This document shows, piece by piece, positions 52,043 through 59,956 of a DNA stretch of 64,000 nucleotides (its first letter is position 1; the number at the start of each line of letters is the position of its first letter). The notes under the pieces are model-generated. The model did not search any database and had not been told where the DNA came from. It saw only the letters and a program-made list of their open reading frames with translations. Source of the stretch: Bacteroidales bacterium (GTDB lineage Bacteria; Bacteroidota; Bacteroidia; Bacteroidales; UBA932); assembly GCA_017549145.1 (NCBI GenBank), contig JAFYVM010000050.1:1-64000 (forward strand), read 5' to 3'. Both the position numbers and the translations under genes were made by a program.

Positions 52043-52366
52043 ATGGCAAATAAGAAAACACCAGTAAACACTCTTACAAGAGACCTTAACACATTGGCTG
52101 CGCCAACTGGAAACATCTATGAGACTGTAGTTATCCTTTCAAAGAGAGCAAACCAGATCGCAATTGCAGAGAAGAAGGAGCTTACAAGAAAGCTTGAGGA
52201 TTTCAAGAACGATCGTGACACTATGGAGGAGGTATTTGAGAATCGTGAGCAGATCGAGATCTCAAAGTACTATGAGAGACAGCCAAAGCCAAGCCTTGTT
52301 GCTATCGAGGAGTTCAAGGAAGGCGAGGTTTCATACAGAATGGCTAAGCGCGAGGATAACGAGTAG
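52043..52366 (+). CDS. rpoZ: RNA polymerase omega subunit (Bacteroidota type)
   Basis: A 107-residue Rpb6/omega-like protein that assists assembly of RNA polymerase. Segments GNIYETVVILSKRANQIA and ENREQIEISKYYE, then PKPSLVAIEEF, match the short Bacteroidota omega family located beside bamD. No signal peptide. The recN start is 6 bases after its stop. Confidence 0.85.
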   Translation: MANKKTPVNTLTRDLNTLAAPTGNIYETVVILSKRANQIAIAEKKELTRKLEDFKNDRDTMEEVFENREQIEISKYYERQPKPSLVAIEEFKEGEVSYRMAKREDNE

Positions 52367-52372
52367 TATCCT

Positions 52373-54049
52373 ATGTTGAATCGGCTTCAAGTAAAGAATT
52401 TTATATTGATAGACTCTCTGGAGATTGATTTTCCGGAGGGTCTGATCATTATTACGGGACAGACTGGAGCCGGTAAATCTATTTTATTGGGAGCGCTGTC
52501 GCTGATTATGGGATCCAAAGCTGATGCTTCCATGATCTCAGGCGATGCGGAGAATTGTATTGTTGAGGCTGAGTTCGATGTTGATCCTTCAGATACACAG
52601 ATGATGGATGAACTCGATGAAAGCGGTGTTGAGTGGGATGGGGGACACCTCATCATCAGACGAGTGGTTAATCGTTCGGGTCGCTCAAGGGCTTTTGTAA
52701 ATGATTCTCCAGTTTCAGTTCAGGTTCTTCAAAGTCTTGCATCGAGACTTATTGATGTCCACTCCCAGCATCAGACCCTTCTACTTTCAGACAAGAATTT
52801 CCAGTTAGGCATTCTCGATCATTATGCCGGTAATGCGCAGTTGAGAAGTGATTGTGCGGAGCTTTGGAGAGAGATGAGCTCTGTCAAGGCAGAGATAACT
52901 CAGCTTGATGCCAAGATTGCAAGGATGGCTTCAGAGAGAGACTACAATGAGGCGCAGTATCGCCAGCTTGAGGCTGCTTCATTGTCTGAGGGAGAGTTGG
53001 AAGAACTTGAGGAGGAACAGAAACAGCTGGCAAATGCAGAAGAAATCAAGAACTGTCTTGGAAATGCAGAAGAGCTCTTTACAGCTTCTACATCTGTTGA
53101 TTCCCTTTCAGTGGATTCTTCTCTTAAAGAAGTATCTAAACTTCTTACCAAAGCTGGACGCTATGTTTCTTCGCTTTCAGAGCTTTCTGACAGAGTAGAC
53201 TCATGCAGAAGAGAACTCGATGATATTCTTTCTGAGATTTCAACAATTAACTCTCGAGTAGATCTTTCTCAGGAGCGTCTGGATGAGGTGGAATCACGAA
53301 TGTCTCTCCTATATGGATTGATGCAGAAGCATTCATGTAAGGATGTTGCAGAACTTATCCAGGTGAGAGATAATTATAGTGACATGCTTTTCGATTCTAC
53401 TCAGATGGAGGAGAAGAAGGCTGAGCTTGAAGCACGCTTGTCTAAGGTGTCAACTCAGCTGGAAAAGGTCGCTCAGCAGCTCCATCAGTCAAGAGAGAAA
53501 GCAGCAACATCATTCGCCTCAGATATTCAGGCCTCGATAAGAGGAATGGAACTTTCCTATGCAGTATTCGAGGTGGCATTAACTGAAACACCTTTATGTG
53601 CAACAGGATGTGATGCCGTAGTATTCCGCTTCTCTGCATCTGGAAAGAATCCTGTAGACGTCGCGAAGTGTGCTTCTGGCGGTGAGATGTCCCGCATCAT
53701 GCTCGCTCTTAAAGCAATGATGGCCCGTTATACGAATATGCCTACAATGATCTTTGATGAGATCGATACAGGAGTGTCTGGTAGCGTGGCAGATAAGATG
53801 GGTTCTGTAATTTGCGCAATGGGTGCGGATATGCAGGTATTTGCCATCACGCATCTCCCTCAGGTTGCAGCCAAGGGTAGTGCGCACTATCTTGTTTCAA
53901 AAGAAATCGATCCGGCTTCTGGTGAGGCTATCTCTAAAATAGAAAGACTCTCTGACGAGCAGAGAGTCCTTGAACTTGCTAGAATGCTTAGTGGCTCTGT
54001 CCTCACTGATGAGGCGATTGCCAATGCAAAATCTTTATTGAATATTTAG
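52373..54049 (+). CDS. recN: DNA repair protein RecN
   Basis: RecN is an SMC-like ATPase for double-strand-break repair. The 558 residues contain the Walker A GQTGAGKSILLG (about 29-40), a long coiled-coil region (about 160-400), the ABC signature CASGGEMSRIMLALK and the Walker B MIFDEIDTGVSG, then FAITHLPQVAAKG. Usual length. Its last 15 bases overlap the convergent LysM-protein gene. Confidence 0.95.
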   Translation: MLNRLQVKNFILIDSLEIDFPEGLIIITGQTGAGKSILLGALSLIMGSKADASMISGDAENCIVEAEFDVDPSDTQMMDELDESGVEWDGGHLIIRRVVNRSGRSRAFVNDSPVSVQVLQSLASRLIDVHSQHQTLLLSDKNFQLGILDHYAGNAQLRSDCAELWREMSSVKAEITQLDAKIARMASERDYNEAQYRQLEAASLSEGELEELEEEQKQLANAEEIKNCLGNAEELFTASTSVDSLSVDSSLKEVSKLLTKAGRYVSSLSELSDRVDSCRRELDDILSEISTINSRVDLSQERLDEVESRMSLLYGLMQKHSCKDVAELIQVRDNYSDMLFDSTQMEEKKAELEARLSKVSTQLEKVAQQLHQSREKAATSFASDIQASIRGMELSYAVFEVALTETPLCATGCDAVVFRFSASGKNPVDVAKCASGGEMSRIMLALKAMMARYTNMPTMIFDEIDTGVSGSVADKMGSVICAMGADMQVFAITHLPQVAAKGSAHYLVSKEIDPASGEAISKIERLSDEQRVLELARMLSGSVLTDEAIANAKSLLNI

Positions 54050-55753
54050 GTCGATATCGACTACTTTTCCTTCTGGGAAGTATTCAATTCTTCTTACACC
54101 TTCGTTTATCACACCATTGTTTTCCTGTCTATGGAAATCAAACGTTGTCTGGAGTCCGCTCATCTTGGCTTCTGTAAGCTTATCTTTCCACTGGTATCCG
54201 AACTGGTTTACGATATTGATGAAATATGTTGCAATATCATATCCCTGGAAAGCAAATAGAGTCGGTTCTGTATGGAAGATTGCACGGTACTTCAAGAGGA
54301 AGCTCTTTACTTCAGGTCTGTCATAGTTGATATTGTACGATAGACAGACATGAAGTGAGTTCTTGTACAATGACTCAGCATCGATAGACTCAAATGAACG
54401 GATCTTTGATGGACTATACAATGTGATCTTTGCTTTTCTGTTGAGGATTGCCAAGTTTCGCACAAGGTCGTTTACCCATGCCTCGCTCTCTGACTCAATG
54501 ATTACACGGTTTGTACCTGTCTTAGTCATTCTTGCGAGAAGCGATGATGAAATAGATCTACCCTGAAGAATTGTGTAGCTGAACTTGTCATATGTCAGTC
54601 CAGATTCTGCCAATACCTTTGACATCTCTCGAACCGCAACAGTGTCGCGAGCGTTAGTCTCAGATATGTAGATAATTTGGTCACCCTCCTGCATGTCGTC
54701 CTTAAGCCACTGGGTGAGGTCACGATACTGATAAATTCTATGTGTTGGCGCCTGAATAAGATTTGGATACTCTTTTGTCAAGCCATAGGCTCTATGATCA
54801 AGTGGAGAGATGACAGCTACGTCTTCCGGCACATTGCTCATAATGTTCTGGAACTCCTTATTATATACAGGTCCAATAACAAAGTCACAACCGTCAAATA
54901 ATGACGAATCTGGGACAGCGTCGTTTGCTGTGTCAAATACCTTGATGTCAGTCTCAATACCAGAGTTGCTGCTATTGTACAATGCGAAAAGCACTCCGCA
55001 GTAGAAGTCCATGTAGTTCACCTTGCTGGTTGAACCAGTAGCTGCCATAGGAAGCAATAGGGCAAAGTTTACCGATGTTTTTGGAACTTCTTTGATAATA
55101 GTTGTATCTCCAACTGCGAGACTGTCTACAGGAGTTGATGTGAGGGTGTCAACCGGTGTGATGAAAATACTTGAGTCTCCTTTCGAAGGAGTGACTTTTT
55201 CAGTGCTGACTGCAGTAGAAGAATTTGAGTTTGGAATGAGAATCTTCATTCGAGCTACATTAGTAGGATCCTGAATGTTGTTAAGCTCAATGATGGATTC
55301 TGTTGAAACTCCATATTTCTGTGCTACGTCGTCCAATGTTTCATACCATTTTACAGTATGTTTGCGTAGCTTCTGGTTTGTCTTCTCAACTTTTTCTGTT
55401 TTTTCAACCTTCTCAACCTTTTCAACCTTCTCCGCTTTCTCTACCTCTTCATTATTCTGTGTCAAAGCGCTCTGAGATGGAATGATGATGATAGAGTTTT
55501 TCTTCAGGCCATTCTCCTTCAGCCCAGGATTGTATTTATATAGATCTTCCTGTGTTACACCGTATGCCTTGCAGATTGAGTACTCTGTCTGACGCTCAAG
55601 TACAACATGAGAATAGCACACCTTACCGTCTACCTTTACCTTCTCGGTAGAGATAGTTACAGGGGTTGGCACATATCCTTGTGCGGATACGTGTACTGCC
55701 GATGAGCATATTAGACTGATAGCAATTAATACTTTTGCTGTAAAGTGGTTCAT
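54035..55753 (-). CDS. LysM-domain protein with periplasmic-binding-like C-terminal domain
   Basis: A 572-residue exported protein. After the signal peptide (ending HVSA) there are two LysM domains (about 50-95, YSICKAYGVTQEDLYKYNPGL; and about 130-175, VAQKYGVSTESIIELN) that bind peptidoglycan. Between them lies a low-complexity linker of repeated KVE(K/T) units. The larger C-terminal part (about 235-572) resembles the leucine/amino-acid binding protein fold (FALLLPMA, VIGPVYNKEF, FAFQGYDIATYF). Such proteins in Bacteroidota may monitor or process cell-wall peptides; no ABC permease accompanies it. It is the third gene in a unit with an OmpH-like lipoprotein and a glycosyltransferase. Confidence 0.85.
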   Translation of the reverse strand: MNHFTAKVLIAISLICSSAVHVSAQGYVPTPVTISTEKVKVDGKVCYSHVVLERQTEYSICKAYGVTQEDLYKYNPGLKENGLKKNSIIIIPSQSALTQNNEEVEKAEKVEKVEKVEKTEKVEKTNQKLRKHTVKWYETLDDVAQKYGVSTESIIELNNIQDPTNVARMKILIPNSNSSTAVSTEKVTPSKGDSSIFITPVDTLTSTPVDSLAVGDTTIIKEVPKTSVNFALLLPMAATGSTSKVNYMDFYCGVLFALYNSSNSGIETDIKVFDTANDAVPDSSLFDGCDFVIGPVYNKEFQNIMSNVPEDVAVISPLDHRAYGLTKEYPNLIQAPTHRIYQYRDLTQWLKDDMQEGDQIIYISETNARDTVAVREMSKVLAESGLTYDKFSYTILQGRSISSSLLARMTKTGTNRVIIESESEAWVNDLVRNLAILNRKAKITLYSPSKIRSFESIDAESLYKNSLHVCLSYNINYDRPEVKSFLLKYRAIFHTEPTLFAFQGYDIATYFINIVNQFGYQWKDKLTEAKMSGLQTTFDFHRQENNGVINEGVRRIEYFPEGKVVDIDLNIQ

Positions 55754-55758
55754 AGTAA

Positions 55759-56880
55759 TTATAAACTCTTAATGAATTCCTCAATTCTTTCTGCAAACGA
55801 GTGCCATGAAAGTCTGTCTTTCTCAAGACAAATATTTTTCTTGCAAGTCTCCTGCAATTCCGGGCTATTGAAATATCTCAGTATTTCAGTATGGATGGCT
55901 TCTGGAGTACACTCTGAGGCAACTATTCCAGTTCCCCTGTCTCCGATTGTTTCTTTTAAGCCTCCTACATTTGTGACAATCATCGGTGTGTCGAAATGAT
56001 ATGACACAGAACTGATGCCACTCTGGGTTGCACTTCTGTATGGAAGGACGGCAAGGTCGGAAGCTGAGAAATAGTCTTTCACTTCTGAGTCCTTGATGTA
56101 CTTAAGGCACATCTTGATTCTCTCCTTGTTTGGAAGCCTGTCAATAATCTGCTGATATTTGTCAAACGAACCATAAGGCTCACCTGCAATTATAAGCTGA
56201 TAGCTTTCATCGAGCTTTCCAAAGGCCTCAAGCAGGATGTCCAATCCTTTGTATGTGCGGATCAGTCCAAAGAAAAGTATGTTTTTCCTGTTTGGCTCTA
56301 ATCCTAGTTTCTTCTCTGCAACTTCTCTCTCCAGCTTCTCTCCAAAATGTGAGTAGAGCGGATGTTGGATGGAAACGTGCTTTGCATCCGGTTTCAACTT
56401 AAGCAGATCCATGCCTACTGCATCGCACAGTGTTACACATCCGGTACTTCCGGTCAGAAAATATTTTGTGAGAGGTGCGTCAAAGAAGTGCGGCTCGTGT
56501 GGAATTACATTGTCAAGGATGGAAACTACCTTGCAATGTTTTTTCATTCTACGAGTTATATATCCCAATGATGGAGCAAACCATGACATCCAATATCGTA
56601 CAATCAAAACATCTGGACTCCATTCGCGGATTGCCTTATAAGTCTTGATATATGAGAATGGATTGATTGTATCCAACATGCGCTCACTTTCGATTGGGAA
56701 AGCTTCGTCATCTGCAGTTACATACTGTGTCTTGCCCGGAAAGAGGAACTCCGGATACTGTCTTGTAAAATTAAAGGCCTTTACAATATGACTTTTTCCC
56801 AGTTCCTCACATAGATATGTGTTGAACTGGGAAATTCCGCCTCTGTATGGGTAGAAACAGGATAGTACTGCTACTCTCAA
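55759..56880 (-). CDS. Glycosyltransferase, GT4 family
   Basis: A GT-B-fold retaining glycosyltransferase of 373 residues without signal peptide. The N-terminal YPYRGGISQFN and the C-terminal donor-binding region with LFFGLIRTYKGLDILLEAFG, AVLPYRSATQSGISSVSYHF and IVTNVGG are typical of family GT4. The E-x7-E motif is replaced by a SGISSVS-containing segment. The sugar and acceptor cannot be told. It lies 5 bases before the LysM-protein gene and 3 after the OmpH-like gene; a cell-envelope role is inferred from neighbours. Confidence 0.88.
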   Translation of the reverse strand: MRVAVLSCFYPYRGGISQFNTYLCEELGKSHIVKAFNFTRQYPEFLFPGKTQYVTADDEAFPIESERMLDTINPFSYIKTYKAIREWSPDVLIVRYWMSWFAPSLGYITRRMKKHCKVVSILDNVIPHEPHFFDAPLTKYFLTGSTGCVTLCDAVGMDLLKLKPDAKHVSIQHPLYSHFGEKLEREVAEKKLGLEPNRKNILFFGLIRTYKGLDILLEAFGKLDESYQLIIAGEPYGSFDKYQQIIDRLPNKERIKMCLKYIKDSEVKDYFSASDLAVLPYRSATQSGISSVSYHFDTPMIVTNVGGLKETIGDRGTGIVASECTPEAIHTEILRYFNSPELQETCKKNICLEKDRLSWHSFAERIEEFIKSL

Positions 56881-56883
56881 ACT

Positions 56884-57504
56884 TTACTCTTCGTTTTTCT
56901 GGTTCTTAGTCTTAACGTACTCTGCATTAAGACCAGCGAGAACTTCTGCTGTTACATCGAGTGAAGGATCTGCTACGAGCACTGGCTGTCCAGCCTGGCA
57001 AGTAAGAATCATAGCGAACTTCTTCTCCTCGTTGTATTTCTCGATATAAGTCTTGATTGCGTCTGCAACCTGGTTGTTCATAACCATAAGCTCCTCCTGG
57101 ATCTCCTGCTGCTTCTGTGCTGCATAGGTCTGGTAGTTAGCTGCCTGCTTCTGGATTTTCTGTGCCTCAGCCTCTGCTACTGAACGAGTCATGAGACCTT
57201 TCTCGAGCTTCTCGTTGAAAGCCTTCTCTGCGCTCTGGATCTTCTTGCCTCTTCTGTTAACTTCAGCCTCGATATTCTGAACCTTAGTCTCAACAACTGA
57301 GCTAAGCTCATTAGCCATATCGTACTTTGCAAGAATCTCGTCGAGGTTGATGTAAACGATTGAACCTGCTGCAGCTGTGCAAACAGTTGAATCTGCCTGT
57401 TCAGTTACATCGTTCTCAGATTTCTTCTCACCGCATGAAACGGTTCCAAATGCTACTACAGCGCCAAAGATAACAGCGCCGAGGAATTTAAATGCTGTGT
57501 TCAT
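56884..57504 (-). CDS. OmpH/Skp-like lipoprotein
   Basis: Skp/OmpH proteins are periplasmic chaperones for outer-membrane proteins. The start at 57504 gives 206 residues with a lipoprotein signal (TVSC, Cys24), unlike soluble Skp. A long coiled coil covers about 65-150 (ELSSVVETKVQNIEAEVNRR, AEAQKIQKQAANYQTY), and the C-terminal core is QAGQPVLVADPSLDVTAEVL. A start at 57555 would overlap the TACCTTTG promoter box. It is distinct from the soluble OmpH gene beside bamA at 62557. Confidence 0.86.
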   Translation of the reverse strand: MNTAFKFLGAVIFGAVVAFGTVSCGEKKSENDVTEQADSTVCTAAAGSIVYINLDEILAKYDMANELSSVVETKVQNIEAEVNRRGKKIQSAEKAFNEKLEKGLMTRSVAEAEAQKIQKQAANYQTYAAQKQQEIQEELMVMNNQVADAIKTYIEKYNEEKKFAMILTCQAGQPVLVADPSLDVTAEVLAGLNAEYVKTKNQKNEE

Positions 57505-57552
57505 TTCAAAAAAATATTTATTTATTACTTGATTTCGCGTATGCACGAAGTG

Positions 57553-57560
57553 CAAAGGTA
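57553..57560 (-). promoter_or_regulatory. Putative -7 element (TACCTTTG) for the OmpH-like/GT/LysM unit
   Basis: The minus strand has TACCTTTG just after the pdxJ stop codon, about 49 bases before the ATG at 57504. Confidence 0.5.
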
Positions 57561-57561
57561 A

Positions 57562-58281
57562 TTAAAAAATCTTAATTTTTGATAGGTAAGCCTGTATGGT
57601 TTTTTCCAGTCCCATGTACAAAGCATCGCTTATTAGTGCGTGACCGATGGAAACTTCATCTGTCCAAGGGATATTTCTAATGAAATATTCGAGATTTTCC
57701 AGGTTTAGATCATGTCCGGCGTTAACGCCAAGTCCTGCGTCTCTTGCTGCTGTTGCAGTCTGGATAAATGGTTCAATTGCCTTCTCGGGATCAGTAGGGT
57801 AGAGGTCTGCGTAAGGCTCGGTGTAGAGTTCGACTCTATCCACTCCACAAAGTGCCGCAGCCTTTGCCATTTCTGGCTTTGCATCAATGAAAATCGATGT
57901 TCTGATGCCGTGAGACTTGAATTTTGCACAGACTTCTGTGAGAAAATCCTTGTGCTTGACTGTGTCCCATCCTGCATTTGAAGTGATGGCGTCTTCAGCG
58001 TCAGGAACCAATGTTACCTGATCTGGACGAACTTCAAGAACCAAGTCTATGAATGATGGAATCGGGTTGCCTTCAATGTTGAATTCAGTCTTGATCAGTG
58101 GACGGATTTCCCGGGTGTCTGCATATCTGATATGTCTTTCGTCCGGTCTTGGATGAACTGTTATGCCTTCAGCACCGAAAAGTTCGCAGTTGACAGCTGC
58201 TTGTGCTACATTTGGCATATTTCCGCCACGTGCATTTCTGATGGTGGCAATCTTATTTATGTTGACGCTTAATCTTGTCAT
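57562..58281 (-). CDS. pdxJ: Pyridoxine 5'-phosphate synthase, copy 2 (native)
   Basis: Full-length PdxJ of 239 residues: [20 protein letters not shown] at the start, [46 protein letters not shown] and SIGHALI. Unlike copy 1 at the left end, it uses mostly AAG for lysine (about nine AAG to three AAA by hand count), as do the surrounding genes. It diverges from nadK, with promoters for each in the gap. I regard this as the genuine pdxJ of the organism. Confidence 0.95.
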   Translation of the reverse strand: MTRLSVNINKIATIRNARGGNMPNVAQAAVNCELFGAEGITVHPRPDERHIRYADTREIRPLIKTEFNIEGNPIPSFIDLVLEVRPDQVTLVPDAEDAITSNAGWDTVKHKDFLTEVCAKFKSHGIRTSIFIDAKPEMAKAAALCGVDRVELYTEPYADLYPTDPEKAIEPFIQTATAARDAGLGVNAGHDLNLENLEYFIRNIPWTDEVSIGHALISDALYMGLEKTIQAYLSKIKIF

Positions 58282-58303
58282 ATTATTTCGTGTGTTTGAA
58301 AAG

Positions 58304-58311
58304 CAAATTTA
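58304..58311 (-). promoter_or_regulatory. Putative -7 element (TAAATTTG) for pdxJ
   Basis: The minus strand reads TAAATTTG 23 bases before the pdxJ start codon. Confidence 0.5.
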
Positions 58312-58344
58312 ATGAATAAAGTTCATAAATTGTAAATATTGTGC

Positions 58345-58352
58345 TAATTTTG
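58345..58352 (+). promoter_or_regulatory. Putative -7 element (TAATTTTG) for nadK
   Basis: TAATTTTG lies 21 bases before the nadK ATG at 58374. It also shows why the upstream GTG at 58341 is not the start. Confidence 0.5.
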
Positions 58353-58373
58353 GCCACCTTTTATCAGATTTTT

Positions 58374-59180
58374 ATGAGAGTAGCTGTATATATAGGAAAG
58401 AATGAGATCGAACATGAGTGTGGGTTGGAGGAAATGCTGAACAAACTCGAGAATGGAGGAGTTCAGTATTACATGATTACTGCTCAAGACGGTATCCGGG
58501 AAAATACAGATATGGTCTTGAGTGTGGGCGGAGATGGAACGTTTCTTTCTGTTTCGAAACTGGTGGCTGATAGCGGAATACCTGTAGTCGGTGTGAATAG
58601 AGGACGTCTTGGATTTCTATCTGAAAATCGTCCCGAGGATGTCGCAGACGCGCTTTTAAGTGGTGATTATACTATTGAAGACAGGACGCTTCTAGGCGCT
58701 GAGGTTGAAGGAGAGGATAATCAGTTTGTTGCACTTAATGAAGTGACCGTCCATAGAAGCGGAGCTGCAGTAGTCAGTGTTGATGTGTGCTTGGATGGTA
58801 AGTGGTTGCCTACCTATTGGGCAGATGGTTTGATTGTGTCTACAAGTTCAGGATCTACAGCATATTCTCTTAGTGTAGGAGGACCAATTGTTCTTCCGGA
58901 GTCAAAAGTCTTGTTGATTTCTCCAATTGCTCCGCATAACCTCAATATCAGGCCGTTGGTTGTACCTGATAGCGCAAAAATATTGCTGCGTCTGCAGTCT
59001 AGAGACGGAAAGTTTGTCTTTACGGCAGATAATGTAACGTTGGAACTTTTTGAGGATGTGCAGATTGCAGTTTCTGTGGCACAGTTTTCGCTAAGGCGTG
59101 TCCGTCTCAATAAGTCTGATTTTATTAACGCTCTCACTGAGAAGCTGTTCTGGGGAGAGGATGTTAGAAATCTCAAGTAA
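58374..59180 (+). CDS. nadK: NAD kinase
   Basis: NadK phosphorylates NAD to NADP. The 268-residue protein has the catalytic GGDGTFL motif (about residues 53-59), GRLGFLSE, LNEVTVHRS and the Gly-rich STSSGSTAYSLSVGGPI. Size and motif order are normal. It lies 9 bases before uppS; the run nadK-uppS-bamA-ompH is a common Bacteroidota arrangement. Confidence 0.94.
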   Translation: MRVAVYIGKNEIEHECGLEEMLNKLENGGVQYYMITAQDGIRENTDMVLSVGGDGTFLSVSKLVADSGIPVVGVNRGRLGFLSENRPEDVADALLSGDYTIEDRTLLGAEVEGEDNQFVALNEVTVHRSGAAVVSVDVCLDGKWLPTYWADGLIVSTSSGSTAYSLSVGGPIVLPESKVLLISPIAPHNLNIRPLVVPDSAKILLRLQSRDGKFVFTADNVTLELFEDVQIAVSVAQFSLRRVRLNKSDFINALTEKLFWGEDVRNLK

Positions 59181-59189
59181 ATTCGATCT

Positions 59190-59918
59190 ATGGCAACTGA
59201 AAATAATTCAACCTTGCCTCTTCATGTGTCCATCATTATGGATGGTAATGGTCGTTGGGCCAAGGAGAGGGGAAAGGAACGTGTGTATGGACATTTTGAA
59301 GGAGTTTCAAGTGTAAGAGCATGTGTTGAAGCTTCTATAGAGACAGGTGTCAGATACCTATCTCTTTTTGCTTTTTCAGAAGAGAACTGGAATCGTCCGG
59401 GCTCTGAAGTCACTACTCTTATGGGCTTGATGGTCAAGGCGATGGCTGATGAAATGGATAGCCTTGATAAAAACGGTGTTCGCTTTGTCGTTCTTGGTAA
59501 TCGCGAGCGTTTGGATGCTGCTTTGAATGAGACGATTGATGCTTGTATGGAGAGGACAAAGGACAATGATACGCTGACTCTTGTCATTTTTCTTAGTTAT
59601 AGTGGAAAATGGGATATTCTTCAGGCGGCAAAGAAGCTTGTTCTTGAGTTGAAGGATGATCCGGAATGCGAGGCTAAGTTAAATGATCTGACAGTATCTG
59701 ACTTCGATAAATTTTTGATAACTAGCGATATACCTGATCCTGACCTTATTGTCAGGACGTCTGGTGAGCATCGTTTGAGCAATTATCTTTTATGGCAAGG
59801 AGCATATTCTGAATTCTATTTTACAGAAACTCTTTGGCCGGATTTCCGCAAAGATCAGTTCCGTGAAGCATTGAATTCATATGCAAAACGTGACCGACGT
59901 TATGGAAAAGTTAAATAA
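59190..59918 (+). CDS. uppS: Undecaprenyl diphosphate synthase (isoprenyl transferase)
   Basis: UppS makes the C55 carrier for peptidoglycan and other envelope glycans by cis-addition of isopentenyl diphosphate. The 242 residues contain IIMDGNGRWAKERG (about 12-25, with the catalytic Asp), GVRYLSLFAFSEENWNRP and DPDLIVRTSGEHRLSNYLLWQ near the C-terminus. Normal length. The gene ends 38 bases before bamA, which has its own promoter box. Confidence 0.95.
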   Translation: MATENNSTLPLHVSIIMDGNGRWAKERGKERVYGHFEGVSSVRACVEASIETGVRYLSLFAFSEENWNRPGSEVTTLMGLMVKAMADEMDSLDKNGVRFVVLGNRERLDAALNETIDACMERTKDNDTLTLVIFLSYSGKWDILQAAKKLVLELKDDPECEAKLNDLTVSDFDKFLITSDIPDPDLIVRTSGEHRLSNYLLWQGAYSEFYFTETLWPDFRKDQFREALNSYAKRDRRYGKVK

Positions 59919-59923
59919 ATGCT

Positions 59924-59931
59924 TATATTTG
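59924..59931 (+). promoter_or_regulatory. Putative -7 element (TATATTTG) for bamA
   Basis: TATATTTG in the uppS-bamA gap, 25 bases before the bamA ATG, suggests independent transcription of bamA-ompH. Confidence 0.55.
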
Positions 59932-59956
59932 CAGTTTTGAATTTAAGAGTAACGAA

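Noticed and set aside
55374..55450. CRISPR-like tandem repeats
   Set aside because: The repeats are 9-12 bases, contiguous, in-frame and code for a KVEK-type linker; there are no spacers or cas genes.
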